Positions 47,581-58,878 are shown, numbered from the stretch's first letter. The stretch: DNA of 58,878 nt from Pleurotus djamor (GCA_029747585.1 JAPEVF010000253.1:1-58878), one strand, 5' to 3'. The notes: a model not told the origin generated them from the letters alone. Numbers and translations: made by a program.

Positions 47581-50257
47581 TTAAAGTTCTAGTTCTGGAA
47601 GATGAACTGCTCCAAGCCAGGCGAGGATAATTTCGACGCGAGGACCATGAAGAGGTATGTTGATGGAAAGCTGCTTCTTTGTGCCTGCAGCCTTCTCTTG
47701 AGCGGCCTTTTCGGCTCGCTGGCGTTGACGTTTTGCCACAGGTGCCAATAATATACGCAAGCTGTCCAAAGCCTCGATGAAATCAGGGCGAGGGTGTTCT
47801 TCGTCAATGTTGGCAGGTCCGCTGCCAAATTCAGCGGTTGGAGAATCCACAGGTGGGAAGTATGCAGAAGATGAAGACGATGGTGCCAAGGGATCGTACT
47901 CGTTGGTGCTCCAAGTCGAAGACAAGGAAGAAGTGCGTGTCACTACAGACGAGGGACGAGGAGGTGGTTCAATTGCCAACTTGGTCTTCATTTGCACCCG
48001 ATTGGCGGTTAACGAGTGGGGACGAGTACCATGCCTCCAGCCTCCAGCCAGCCGTTCCAGCACCTCTACAAACTCTGCTTGCGACATCGAGCGAGGTGGC
48101 AAGAATACAGGGTAGCCTTCAAGGCCTTCGACAAGGCTAGCTACCCTAATAAATATCGGAAGGACTTGTGCAAATTCGCCGAGCATCAGTTTGCAGAGGA
48201 GGATGCTGAAATGGGATTCAACAAGCAGGGGATGATACGTGGTGAACATAGCGGTTCCTTCTGAAGCAGGCGGTCGGCTGGAAGCGTTATTGCCCGGCCG
48301 AGTCACCTCAGTAAGCAAGAAGGCATACTCTGCTTGCCGTGCCAGATCGCCGAGTCGCAGGCCATCTTGTGGGAACTCCAAGGCATCGAAGTGAGTTAGG
48401 AACTTTTCGTGGTCACGAATGCACTTTTTCAGCAGTCCCGAGATTTGTTCCCTGAACTTCGGGGAGGCCAAGGCGTTTCGATAGGCTTTTGCTTTCGTGC
48501 CTTTAGGGTTGCCCAACGGGCCATCAGGATTGCCAATCTCGACGCCTCCGTATTTTCCATTATCGATATAGCACAGTCGTAATTCGGAGCCATCGACCGC
48601 TGGTGCTTTGCGAACACCTTCGAGTTCGAGAATGGCTTTCTCAACGAGGCAGATGACATGCTGGAGATACGAGGCGCCACGAAGGAATAATAATTGGGGT
48701 TCGATGGGGTCTGGTGCATCTGGAAGAGCTGAGGGATGCAAGTACAATGTTTCCCCATCAGGACCCTCCACAGATATGTCTGCACCAACGCTGGTTCCAT
48801 TAGGAGGGGCCTGTCCGTTCGGCTTCATTCCCTTCTTCTTCTTTCCCGTACGCTGCGTTTCTGATGCATCATCGCCACCAGAATTGTGGGTGGTTCTGGC
48901 TTTCCGTGCAGCCCTGGCCTCCTTAAGGGCATGGGTGAAGTCTTTAGCAGCCTTGGGGAATTCATCGCGGAAGCAATGTACTATTCCCCGAGTCCGGTAG
49001 AATTCAAGACGGTGCGGCCGCGCAGCGATTAGCTCGTCCAGAACCTGAGTTGTTGTAGACTCAGCCAGTTGACTATAACTTGGAAGGTGAACTTCTCAAC
49101 CAGGAAGGATGAAGAAATTAGGGACCAACTTACCGTGACGGTATTTTCTCGTGAAAGAAATGGACATATTTTGCGTCAATGTCGTTAGGATCTACATAAA
49201 CGGTCGGGAGTGGTTCAGAGTGTTCGGGGGGAGGGACGTACCAACTTTGAGTACGCGTTCCGCCACATCATCAAACACGCTGCCTCCTTGCATGACCATA
49301 ACGCTGGACGCGATTTCATCGGTCTTGTAAGCTTGCGCCAATTTTTGAACGGCTAAGACTCGGAGGCGGTGGACACGGATGGCTGACATTCCAGCATGCT
49401 GTCTCCGCCCATTCGTATTTGCGAACCCATTGACTCCGAGGGACTGAGAAGCCCATGGGCTGGTGCCAATCCCACCAGAGCCACCACGCATGGATCCAAG
49501 TTCAGCTGCTGATAGCCCCGATGACGCACGGACTGAGAGCTCAGCCGCCTCGTCGACCAATTTTCGGATGGAAGTGACGCTGCGAAGCACCCCTGGGTCA
49601 ATTGGCGGAGGGGGAGCTTTCCCAGGCGTGGGTGGCGGTATCGGAGGTGGTAGGGAGAGATACTGAGCATCCGGTGAAGCTGGATTTGTGTAATCCGAGA
49701 GACCAGGGAGCCCTCGGTCTCTCTGCTTTCCCGAAGGAACGTCGTTCTTATATTTGCTATGGGATTTCAATGGAGGTGATAACTGTGGCAATCTGGATTC
49801 GTTCCCAGATAATGTCGTCGGGTCCAAGTTCAGCACGAGCAGAGATTCCAGCAGCTCTACAGGTAATTGGAGCCACGGTCCCTAGATATCTATGAATTCA
49901 TGTCCTTTCAAGCAAAGAAATACCTATATCACTCACATGGTAAGAGCTGATGTACTTCCAATGCTTGTTCCTGCTAATACAGAGCACCGGGGGACGGTCT
50001 GCACGGTCGGCTTCGCTCGCCGCCGCTACGCTAGGCTTTTTGGCCTTCTTTGCTCTTTTCTTCTTCTTCTTCTTTGGCGCATCAAAATTAGGCTGAGAAT
50101 CTGGCTGAGTAGCATCCGAAGGAGGGAATATTTCTGTCGAGGTGACCGATTCCGACGGCGTCAAAATATCAGAGTTACTGAGAGCCAGGTCGTCGAAGTC
50201 AGTGTTCGTGGGTGAGCTGGCCGTCGAGGGAGACGGCTCGCGCATCGTGATAGCCAT
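47581..50257 (-). CDS. Large uncharacterised protein, low-complexity N-terminus with helical C-terminal part
   Basis: From the ATG at 50257 it reads MAITMREPSPSTASSPTNTD and then a lysine cluster (APKKKKKKRAKKAKKPSVAA), a strong candidate nuclear localisation signal. Later parts are CISRNKHWKYISSYH, PWLQLPVELLESLLVLNLDP, a proline stretch (SLPPPIPPPTPGKAPPPPID), RSVTSIRKLVDEAAELSVRA and VLAVQKLAQAYKTDEIASSV. LDELIAARPHRLEFYRTRGI, then VHCFRDEFPKAAKDFTHALK, resembles a degenerate tetratricopeptide repeat. The last exon is long (47581-48828 and beyond): LLFLRGASYLQHVICLVEKA, SILLCKLMLGEFAQVLPIFI and the end PLHGPRVEIILAWLGAVHLP plus ELEL. No enzyme motif is seen. Probably a nuclear TPR-like scaffold; this is inference. 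Confidence 0.7.
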
Positions 50258-50938
50258 GGTCGAGGGAGGCGGAGGCGGCGCGTTCAAAAATTGAAGGTTG
50301 GGAACATAAATGGGTGATATCAAGCTGCCACGGAATACCGAGAATCAAACGGGACGCATTGGGACCGAGATCCACAGCGATCTGTTTTCTTTTCTCACGA
50401 TAGGTCCCAACATGAGCTTTGGCCTGCTGGTCAAGGCAAAGTACTTGCGGGCTGGATTCCTCGCTGCTCACGTATGTTTAGGGAAAATGTGTAATTAAAG
50501 GCTCGTAAGGGGACATAAGATAAACTACTTCATCGATATCCCGATGAGGGAGCAGAAATAAGGCTTGTCGTACAAATTGAAGAAGGTAAAGGTAAAGGCT
50601 TCACGGATGAAAGGAAGAGAAATGGGACCAGTATACAACAGAGCAATAACCATGGGAGTAGTTGTGATTATCATCTCTTTGAAAAAAGGGTTCGAGTTTG
50701 AACGTAGAAAGTGAAAAGGATGAAAGAGTTCATATATCGATATAGACACGTTCGAAAAGACCAAGGCACACACAGAAAAGAATGGAGAAAGGAGATAAAC
50801 CAGGAGTGTACAAACCGCTCCGATATCGACAAAAGCATCATACTTCGCCGAAATTTGTCGTTACATTATTCGTTTTTGATTAACCTTCTTCGATGTTCGT
50901 GCTTGCGCCGTTTCGACGGCCAAGGCCACAACGCAGGC
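50258..50938. other. Intergenic between two minus-strand genes
   Basis: About 680 bp containing the 3' region of the zinc-finger gene and the promoter of the uncharacterised gene. No supported gene. Confidence 0.4.
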
Positions 50939-52853
50939 TCAAGCTTTCGTAGCGGACTGATTGGCGTCGACTTGCATCTGATCGGGAGGTGCGTCAACTT
51001 GCATCGGCTGCTCAGGAGCCGGGGTCCCCCCAGCGGCGGGTGTGGAAGCTTCCGAGGATCTCCCAGTAAGCTCAGCCGCAACAGTAGCGCTTTCGTTTTC
51101 GTTCTGAACATCTTGCATTTGTTCAGGGGCCGGAGGGGCTTGACTTTGTCCTTCACTCGCTTTCACTGGCGTTGGCGCCGCAGCGGCAGCAGGAGCAGCA
51201 GGGGCGGCTGGTTGAGTGCGAGGCAAACTGGGGTCGATGTCGTGATCCTGAGTTGGCATTGGAACCGAAACTGCGACGGGGACTGGGGCAGTAGCCTGAG
51301 GCGCAATGGGAAGACTAAACGCGGGACCCATGGGAAGCATGGGGGCTTGTTGGGGGGCTTGCATGTGAACATCACCAGCGGCCTGCGGTACCGACTGAGC
51401 CTGAGCCTGGGCGAGCTGCGCCTGAAGTTGACGAGTCAGGTCAAGTTGGAACTGATGAGCTTGCTGGATTTGAATCTGTTGAGCTTGAGCTTGCTGTTCG
51501 GGAGTCAATGCACTTGGGCCAGGATTGCCGGCAGGAGCGCCGGGCATCTCAGTGCGGAGCGAGGATTCCATTCCCATATTCCTGAATGGGGAGGAGGGAT
51601 CGGCTGCGGCGAGGGCTGGGACCATAGCTACGCTGTTTCTGAGGGTGGAAAGCAAGGCGATAGCCAAGTTGGTGGAGAAGTCGACGGCCGGATCGCCGGT
51701 TTGGGGGAAGAGCCCAGTAGGGATGCTGGCAAGGAAACCAGGCGGGACCTGCAATAATGGTTGAGCTACCGAGCCAGAGGCATCGGCGCGAGCGTTTTGC
51801 CTGGCCATTGGCAAGAGCGCAGGATCCTTATGGACCTTGAGGTGTTGCAAGAGATTGTCGTGCCTGTTGAAATACTTATCGCAGGCAGGATGGGTACATT
51901 TGAAGGCTGTCAGGAATGTTTCAGATAAGGATCAAATAACGAAGATAACGGGAGACTTGCGTTTTTCATTGGTATGGATTGAGCGGATGTGGCGTTTGAG
52001 ATGCTCGCCGCGATGGAAACATTTTCCACAGCCTTCGACGGTACAGACATAGAGACGGGCGTNCTTTTTGAGAGGGATCGGGCTCTGTGACGTTGGTTTT
52101 CGTCGGAACACGTCGGCCACGACTCTTCTTCGTAAGATTGGGGACTGGGACAGGCAATGTAGCACGAGAGCGAATAGCGCGAGATGCGTCGCTGATGGAT
52201 GTGTCCTCTTGACTGGGCCCAGGGGCTGGTTCAGGAGGAGGCTCTGTGTTGGCTCGCGAGATGTTCAAGGAAAAGGAGATGTCTGTCTCTGACGACTCCC
52301 TCCTCCTGCTCGGACCCCTGTTCTCCCCCTCGTCCTCGGATTCTACTTCGGTAATGGGGCGCTTTCTTCCTGCTGCAGGCGGTCCATTCGACGTGGGCTT
52401 GCTGACCTCTCTACCCTTCCCTTTGTTAGCGCTGCCTCTGGGGCGACCGCGGCCTCTGGGGGAGGCAGATGGTTGTTCTGTATCGGATTCGTTAGTCTGA
52501 TGAACTTTGCGGAACGATGGGCGCAAGCCACCAGGTGTGGTTTGCGATCGAGTGATCGGCCTACGGGGGGGCGAAGCACCCTTCTTCTTGGAGGCCGACG
52601 GGGAATCTGACTGGGCCCCTTCCTCGTCTTCAGCTTCAGCCTCAACCTCGACTTCAGGTTGGACGGCGGGGGCGGTCTATCTGGAGCTCAGCGGAAAGGC
52701 GGGTCATAAAGGGGAGCGGCTACGTACCTCTGCCTCCGGTTCCTCTGGCGCCTCGATTGGAGTGGTTTCCTCACCTTCTGCGTCGTCCTCGCCCTCTCTG
52801 AACTGCTTGAGATCAAGCTCCTCCATTTGCTTGAGCTTGTGAACCAAAACCAT
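50939..52853 (-). CDS. C2H2 zinc-finger transcription factor with Gln-rich C-terminus
   Basis: The start at 52853 gives MVLVHKLKQMEELDLKQFRE. An acidic and basic, Ser/Pro-rich N-terminal half follows, with an AT-hook-like RGRGRPRGSANKGKGRE. Two adjacent C2H2 fingers come next: ARLYVCTVEGCGKCF with HRGEHLKRHIRSIH (C-x4-C-x12-H-x4-H), then FKCTHPACDKYFNRHDNLLQ with HLKVH (C-x4-C-x12-H-x3-H). An intron lies between them at 51907-51958. Paired fingers of this kind occur in the Msn2/Msn4-type stress regulators of fungi. The C-terminal part is Gln/Ala/Pro-rich (PEQQAQAQQIQIQQAHQFQL), typical of an activation region. One N at 52063, just before the first finger, adds a base; removing it restores SQKDARLYVC. 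DNA targets are unknown. Confidence 0.85.
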
Positions 52854-54053
52854 CGCTGTAATCGGTCGTTTTGCTGGCGAGAAAGGCTGGGGATGCTGTT
52901 GTCAAGTTTGTGGCGACAGGAACGGCGTTTCCCGGGATAAGTCGCTTTCTATGGGTCTTGCGGGATGGCGGGATGCTGGCGGGGCTTTCTGGGGTCGCTG
53001 AGAGCGTATAACTGGCGAAAAGCGTGCTGGAGAGCGTCGGTACGGTGGGTGATACAGGGGCAACCCCTCTTCAAAAGGACTCGAGGGGGGAGGAAGATTT
53101 TTATGTTTGCCTTTTTGTTTGGCCTTGTCCGCCACGTGCATCAAATTCCCACACCTTTTTAGTACACAACGTGCCCCTATGTCAGGCCCTGACTCGCCGT
53201 ACCCCTGTCCCTTTGATTCAATCCCAAGGAACAAAGGAAGTGCCGAAATCCGGTGCATCTTCTCCATACATCCCCCGAGTGGGATATTCGGCACCTACAA
53301 GGTCGAAATACACAACCAAAGCCAGGCGACACCCAAGTGAGTCGTCAGCGGCTGCGTTGGCCTTCGTGGACGTGGGAACCGATTACCCACGCATATCACG
53401 TGATACGTTTTGGAACTACGCGTCGAGCCCTCGTGACACTGACATGGCATCTTCGAATTTCGATGGGCCTCGCGGCTGCCTCATGGCTCTCTGACCCAAA
53501 GAGAATCTCCGAAAACAAGCAAAGGACCTCTCTTGAACATTGACCACCAGCATCTCAGACCCTCAGGCTCCCTGACATTCGTCGCCCCCGGTGACCTCCG
53601 TCCATTTTCTATCCTGTTTAAACGCAGGTCCTCTTGCTAGCCATCTTCATGATCGTCCTCTTGACTGCACCGAGGGAGAAAGCAATCATGACTCTCGAAC
53701 CTTCGTTGACGCTTTATAGGCAGTGGAGAATCACTCCAGGTCTTTTGCGAAATTGCGTCAAGGCCGAACCTTAGAAAGTTATTGTCGAAGAGAGCTGAGC
53801 TGTGATACTTACCTCGCACTAGTTCATCGAATCAAACGTGAGTCGCATTGCTGCTGTATCCCTACTACTTTTGACGGATGGAGATCATCTCAACCAGAGT
53901 TAGCCTGGTTACGGATGCTTGTTTTTCCATCCTAACCCTTGCTTGATTGACAGTATCCTCGTTTCGGCATTTAATGGATTCAGCCTTCGAAATGTGCTGC
54001 ACGCACAACACATGTATCTTCTTTCCCTTAGTTCTTCGTCGCTCTACCCAAGC
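52854..54053. other. About 1.2 kb without a supported gene
   Basis: Upstream of the zinc-finger gene. Several frames of 65-156 codons overlap on both strands but share no motif or splice chain. A possible short exon at 53686-53769 (MTLEPSLTLYRQWRITPGLL) may belong to the unresolved gene downstream. Confidence 0.35.
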
Positions 54054-55877
54054 ATATGAACGGGTCCTCCTCAAACAAGCTCAGTGGTTCACTTAACGAA
54101 GTTCTAGCTGCGAAGGGCACTTTGCATCGCCGTCGTACCTAGATTTCAGCTTCCGCTCCACGTCAAGCACACTACCGGTGAGTTTTCCCCAATGACTTCA
54201 TTGGACCGCTGACACAGAGAGCGGTCTTCTAGTTTGACATTTTCTTCCGACCAAGTTCTCTGCTCGAAGCGAAATGTCCGTAGGACTTGGAGCTTCTACC
54301 GATAGTCGCTAAGTGGTAGGCGACCAAAATTTCAGATTTCTCCTCGACGACTTGACCCCTGATGTCCTGCACAGGAGTCGACGCTCATGGCCTGGTTCAT
54401 TCCAGCCCGGTTTGGAATGTGATCACTACGGAAAGCCTGCGTAATAGTGACATTGTGATTATCAGCGGTATGATTCCACGAATCGAATCATTCCGTGGAA
54501 GCAACGCTAATTATACCATCGTGGTTGTTGTCGAGATGTGCCTCCGCCCGAAAACACTTCAGTAACAGCATGCGAGTCAATAAAGTATCGCCTACACGAG
54601 TCCGACAATGCCTGAGGTACTCACATCTACTTTGCCTTTGACAGCCAATTTCCGTGGCCACGGTCTCGAACGTCCGTGTTATGTAGCCCAAGGTCGATTC
54701 GCAGAGGTTCGCTCGTCCTTCTCCGCAGGCTCCACCAACGCGACGCCTGATACTGGCATGATACCTTTTTTNGGCCCTCAACGTTCAGCTCGGTTTTGAA
54801 CACCCACGCAAACCAACTTTCCTCCGACGGCACGTAAATTGTCCTTGGATCATCCATGTCTACGTTGCTTATCGCGTCGCAGAGGTTCTTTTGTATCCCG
54901 GTGCGTTCACTACTCGGAACTACTTCCTTTGACACAATCTTGAAACATGGGAATCCTTCCTCAGCTGGCTCGATTGTATTTTCGGTCTCACTGGCATTCT
55001 ATGAGCAGTCCTTCGCTGTCAGATAGATGGTCTGGAACTGCGGTTCATACCCACACGGGGATCAGGTGGCTTATCGTAAGCCCTTCTGTCCACGTCTAGT
55101 AAGTCTGCATTCCCACCATTTCATGCTCCAGCACAGATTTCATTGGAAATGACTCGTCGCGTCTTTCACGGCAAGGCGACTAAACGTGAGTTTCTTCTAA
55201 TTCAGAAACGCTTTCTGCAGTGAAAACTTATTTCCCGGTCTACAGTGAGTCTTATATTTTGTTTCCACGTTCACCTCGAAGTACTGTTATCTAGTCACGT
55301 CAGTATTTTATGTCTGCATTCTTCACTCTTCGTCTGCGCTGACCACCTAAAATAAAGTTGGCGAACACCCAAGGAGCTTCTAGTTTCAATCAACATCTGT
55401 GGCGTACGGCGATAACATATTGCGGAGAATCTGTCATTTCATGGGATTCAAGCTCATTGAGCCCGTTCGCATCGTTGAACCAGGAACTTCACGTCTAAGA
55501 AAAAGTGGAGTTATTGCTCGAAGCCACGCAGGTGACGACATTCTACATTCACTCGACTTGTTGATTTGATGCATCCTCTGCTCTATGANCTTGCTGAGAC
55601 AGATTGACTTCGGCGGAGTGGGACCATGAGCTTGATGCCGAAGGCGAGGTTGATACTACATGGGACGACCAAGAAACTCTGTCGATAGAGTCCTCGACTA
55701 CCACCATCAGCAGCAAAAATTCCATGAAACGTAGTCATGACGAGGTAGAACTGGAGACCAATGAACTCGATCTGGACCAATCCTCGCCAGAATCGCCATG
55801 TGAGTGATATCGAGCTATCTGATTAGAATCTGCTCTTACTTCCGGACTTAGCTTCAAAACGAACACGGACGTTGTAA
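54054..55877 (+). CDS. Unresolved multi-exon gene or decaying gene
   Basis: Several consecutive plus-strand segments look coding but do not join cleanly. They are MNGSSSNKLSGSLNEVLAAK from 54054; VWNVITTESLRNSDIVIISG with MIPRIESFRGSNANYTIVVV; LTSTLPLTANFRGHGLERPC with YVAQGRFAEVRSS; LNVQLGFEHPRKPTF, then WIIHVYVAYRVAEVLL; and ASSFNQHLWRTAITYCGESV. A final pair joins well: SAEWDHELDAEGEVDTTWDD (to DLDQSSPESP), intron GTGAGT to CTTAG, then SSKRTRTL and a stop at 55875-55877. In-frame stops lie between some segments, and Ns at 54772 and 55589 add doubt. I recognise no family. The acidic end followed by KRTR suggests a nuclear protein. Start, exon set and intactness are all uncertain. Confidence 0.3.
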
Positions 55878-56416
55878 CCGTCACTGCTTTCGCTGCTACC
55901 CCCCGCTATCATAAGCACTATCATAAGTTATCAAGGCTAGGTCATCTCTTCATCTCGAACGTGTCTCTATCTTTATTTCTCTCTTCCATCCATTCATCGC
56001 TAACATCCTAGATACCGGGTCATGCCTCATTGGTCGGCATCCATCGAAGGAGGCTGTTGGTTCTGTAGGGCTGTATCCAGGCATGTCTTAATCATCCATG
56101 TTTTATGAATTGGTTATCTGTGCATTTCAGAGTCCCTATGAGACTGACAATGTTTCGGCCATGCCAAGATCGTCTTGCACACGACACGACACACGCGCTT
56201 ACGACTTAACTCCATGTTTGAGCAAAGTGTTTCACATCATCGGCGCTCTCTGTCCTTTGGGGATAACTCTCTATACGCTTCTAAGTATAAATGAGATCAG
56301 TGGGGTAGGAACGAACTCCATATCGTGCAGGCCACGTCCCAACATCCACACGTAGAAGGTCCGGTACCATCTACAACCCCTAGTCTCTCTCCCCTAGCAA
56401 ACTACCCCCTTTAACC
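55878..56416. other. Intergenic, promoter of the DUF7888-like gene
   Basis: About 540 bp with no supported gene. CTCTATACGCTTCTAAGTATAAATGAG at about 56270-56295 includes a TATA-like element some 125 bp before the start. Confidence 0.4.
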
Positions 56417-57218
56417 ATGTTTCCCCGTCGATTCCTTACCTCCTTCGTCCTTCCGGTCTTGTTACTGTCCTATGTTACTTGCGTGGCTTCTCAGAGCTTG
56501 GTAGACAACATGGACATCGACGCTGCCCTCGAAGCCCGCGATGTCGCAAATGGGACCGAGTTTATGCCAATGTTCGCGATCCGAGAAATGGACATTGTGG
56601 AAGGTCGCGGGTATGAAGACTATGGAGAGTCTCAGCATTCGCTTGAGGCCCGAAATCCTGCTGCCGTCGCTAGGCTTGCGATTCAAGGAATCAAAAGTAT
56701 AGTCAAGGGGATCAAGAACCTTATCAAAGCCGACAAGAAGGTATGTCTATGCTGTGACGTATTCACCGCGTGTCTGATATTGGTTGCTTTGGCTGGACAG
56801 GCTCGTGGCGAGTTCACCCTCCATCTTGTCAGAGAGATGCGCAAGAAGTACCCAAGTTACAACTGGGTCGTCTGCCATACGAAGCATGAGACCAAGTTCA
56901 AAGGCCAAAAAGGAAAGGACTGGGATCATAGACATGAAGAGTTCGATGTCAAGTTTGGTGGAACCATTGGGTAGGTTTTTTCGAAGCCTTTGATTTTTTT
57001 CNTTCGAGGATTGACATGGTTTTAGTTATGAAATATATAACCTCAAAGATGGTACCTTCATCCGCAAGGGTGACGGAGGCTACCTCAACGTAAGTTGCTC
57101 TTTCTCATGGGTGAGCTGACATACTTACCGAGGTTTGCTTTCGTTTTAGTGGGCTTACTCCGGCAAAGTCACGAAGAAGAGCAAGAACGGAAAAGAGATC
57201 ACTTTCCGTGCTCCTTAG
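56417..57218 (+). CDS. Secreted protein, DUF7888-like
   Basis: A signal peptide (MFPRRFLTSFVLPVLLLSYV, TCVAS) leads into a variable propeptide-like region (MDIDAALEARDVANGTEFMP) and a helical stretch (AVARLAIQGIKSIVKGIKNL). Introns then join IKADKK to ARGEFTLHLVREMRKKYPSY, NWVVCHTKHETKFKGQKGKD, WDHRHEEFDVKFGGTIG, YEIYNLKDGTFIRKGDGGYL, N and WAYSGKVTKKSKNGKEITFR, with stop at 57216-57218. The core (NWVVCHTKH, WDHRHEEFD, GTIGYEIY, GDGGYLNWAY) matches what I remember of a fungal secreted domain called DUF7888; the name is from memory. Its function is unknown. One N at 57002 lies in an intron. Invariant His, Asp and Trp residues around WDHRHEEFD could bind a ligand or metal, but that is inference. 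Confidence 0.72.
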
Positions 57219-57325
57219 ATTAAGTCCATGTACATTGATTTTGATGACGCTCTTTACATACATGAAATGATATGATGCTACACAGCGATACATGAGTGAT
57301 AAATACATCGAAGACAGGTTGACGT

Positions 57326-58505
57326 TCAAGCTGGGAAGGGCAGACCGTCTTCGTCGAAGAGATGCGCGTAAGGGAAAAAGAAGTCGAAGTCGGAGGGATA
57401 CGTCCGAGTCTGTTGATATGGGAGATTTGCCACGGTGGCACCAGCGAAATCAGATTGCCATGTCGAAGATTGAGGTGAGGGTGCGGAATCCAAGTCGAAA
57501 GAATGAGCCTGAGTCTGTTGAGTGGCCAGGGCGCTGGCTGATTTGGTCTGCTGCGGGGTAGATTGAGGCGAAGGCAGAGGTTCGACATCAGAGAAGCTCG
57601 TTCGTGCTAGCTGGTCGGCGATGCCGTCAACTGATGAGGGCCCCTTGGTAGCCACAATCAGCGCAGCCTCCTTCGTAGTGGACTTGGCATTCATTTTTGC
57701 TTTGCGAGTCGGAGGGACCCTAGTCGGCACTGGCACAGAGGGCGTTTCAGGGATGGCCAATTTCTTGGTTTGGCTTCGGGTGTTTATGATTTTCGCGGGT
57801 CGTTTGGGGTCGTAGTCAGATTTGGTGACTTTTCTCTTCCTCTTGTTTGATTTTTGGACACTGTTGAAAGAAATAGGAGCCAGTGGTTCTTTATGGGTGG
57901 CCGGAGTGTCAATATCGAAGTCGCTGGCGTCAGGTTGGGTAGTTTCTTCGTGAGGTTTTGCCAGCTTAGCAGGGGGGTTTTCAGCGTCGTTATGAACAGA
58001 TGGCACAGAGACCTTAGGCTTTTCTGTAGAAGGTGCATGATGCTCGGGATCTGGCTGAAAAGCGGCCTTCTTCTCGCGACGGACCAGGACAGGCAAGGAA
58101 TGGGTGTCTGGGTTCACGGGCAACGGATCCGTTNGGGGTATTTTCCTTAACACGTAGAGATGAGCCGTTGAGTTTCTTGACGCGACGAACCACGACAGGG
58201 AGAGAATGTGTATCTCTAATCAAGACTTGAGAATCTGAGGTCGTCTCAGGGTGTGGCTTTGCACGCTGAGGGCGCTCCTCCAGTGCACCCGCTAAGGACG
58301 AGTACTTGCTCTCGAACGCGGTTCCCCTCACTATCAAGTGAGCTGCGTAAGATATGAGGAAGGTTCGTGGCAGATAGAAATGCGTACCATTAAAGATTGG
58401 GTTACTGTAGTCAATAAGCCCAGGTTGAGGGTCGGGCAGGTAATCAGAGTCTTGATGGAGGCAATCAGCCACAGTATGAGCATCGTCGTCGCACTGGATC
58501 GCCAT
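57326..58505 (-). CDS. Uncharacterised basic low-complexity protein with an internal repeat
   Basis: The start at 58505 gives MAIQCDDDAHTVADCLHQDS. A segment ISYAAHLIVRGTAFESKYSS and two similar motifs about 30-40 residues apart follow: RDTHSLPVVVRRVKKLNGSS and NPDTHSLPVLVRREKKAAF. The rest is Pro/Ser/Thr-rich and basic (KSNKRKRKVTKSDYDPKRPA, RVPPTRKAKMNAKSTTKEAA), suggesting a nuclear protein. It ends FFFPYAHLFDEDGLPFPA. One N at 58134 adds a base; dropping it joins RVKENTP to TDPLPVNPDTHSLPVLV in one frame. An intron may remove part of the N-terminal region (FYLPRTFLISYAA); I could not decide. No family recognised. Confidence 0.55.
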
Positions 58506-58580
58506 GTATCGTGGATAGAGAAGAGATAGTCAGTTTTTGTGCCATTTTGCTTTATAAAGACTCGAGAGTGCTTAGGCCTG

Positions 58581-58620
58581 GTGGCTAGTGGTCGTGGTCG
58601 TGGTCGTGGTTGTGGTCGCT
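58581..58620. repeat. Imperfect GGTCGT microsatellite
   Basis: Six-base units GGTCGT are repeated with small variations (GTGGTCGTGGTCGTGGTCGTGG, then TTGTGGTCGC). It lies in the non-coding gap upstream of the last frame. Confidence 0.8.
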
Positions 58621-58641
58621 GGTCAACCAGGCGTAGCCCCT

Positions 58642-58878
58642 ATGTTCGCGTCCCATTTCGTATATGGCCGCCTCGCCAGCGCCTCGCTTCTCAATGAAGT
58701 CCTTCACGAAGTATGGTTGGACCGTCTGCATCTGGCTACTCGTTACTCCGTTCCAGTATGGCTACCACATATCTGTCCTAAATCAAATACAGGCCGTCGT
58801 AACATGCAAACAACGCGACGCACTCGACTCTGGCTCAAGTCGACTACCAACATGCATACCGATGGACGACTTCACCTT
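58642..58878 (+). CDS. Open frame running off the right edge
   Basis: From the ATG at 58642 the frame is open for 79 codons to the end of the window. It begins MFASHFVYGRLASASLLNEV and continues LHEVWLDRLHLATRYSVPVW. The first 40 residues look more protein-like than the rest, which may be intron. It could be the first exon of a gene continuing outside the window; no family recognised. Confidence 0.3.
   Translation, partial: MFASHFVYGRLASASLLNEVLHEVWLDRLHLATRYSVPVWLPHICPKSNTGRRNMQTTRRTRLWLKSTTNMHTDGRLHL

Noticed and set aside
50711..51757. Plus-strand frame of 348 codons
   Set aside because: It is the opposite strand of the Gln/Ala/Pro-rich part of the zinc-finger gene; its Arg/Gly/Leu-rich composition is the mirror of that bias.

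Overview
The window comes from a basidiomycete fungus, almost certainly an Agaricomycete. Genes are broken by many short introns (about 40-70 nt). Housekeeping proteins are of fungal type: RVB2, VPS4, cytosolic uS4 and eL21, mitochondrial uL2, the U1A/U2B'' snRNP protein, an Ole1-type desaturase and malic enzyme. They are interspersed with families typical of mushrooms and relatives: F-box proteins, DUF6533-like membrane proteins, a prolyl-hydroxylase-like 2OG oxygenase, GMC oxidoreductase and small cysteine-rich secreted proteins. No bacterial, viral or organellar gene was seen. Scattered N bases mark low-quality positions, and several of them shift a reading frame.

Layout. 0-3.5 kb: an F-box protein, the C-terminal end of a cell-wall-integrity MAP kinase cut off at an N-rich patch, and a secreted protein with a duplicated cysteine-knot-like exon. 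3.5-7.2 kb: gene-poor. 7.2-13.1 kb: RVB2 and mitochondrial uL2m (divergent), then the stearoyl-CoA desaturase. 13.8-16 kb: a 3' remnant and a full copy of a DUF6533-like multi-pass membrane protein. 16.6-28.4 kb: GMC oxidoreductase, eL21 and uS4 (divergent), a 2OG-Fe(II) oxygenase, U1A/U2B'' and an SCI1-like nuclear protein (divergent), a small secreted protein and VPS4. 28.5-40 kb: an accessory block with three more DUF6533-like copies (one interrupted by about 580 bp), two paralogous 11-cysteine secreted proteins and a four-span MARVEL-like protein. 40.4-58.9 kb: malic enzyme, a cysteine/histidine-rich protein, two uncharacterised membrane proteins, a large uncharacterised protein, a C2H2 zinc-finger factor, an unresolved possible gene, a DUF7888-like secreted protein and a basic nuclear-looking protein.

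How the genes relate. There are no operons. The clearest organisation is three tight head-to-head pairs of translation, RNA and chromatin genes with short shared promoter regions (RVB2/uL2m, eL21/uS4, U1A/SCI1-like). They contrast with the accessory blocks, where one membrane-protein family has duplicated repeatedly and small secreted cysteine-rich proteins lie between its copies. All introns and starts given here were inferred by eye from splice-site consensus and conserved protein sequence. Every family name rests on recognition of motifs, not on a database search.
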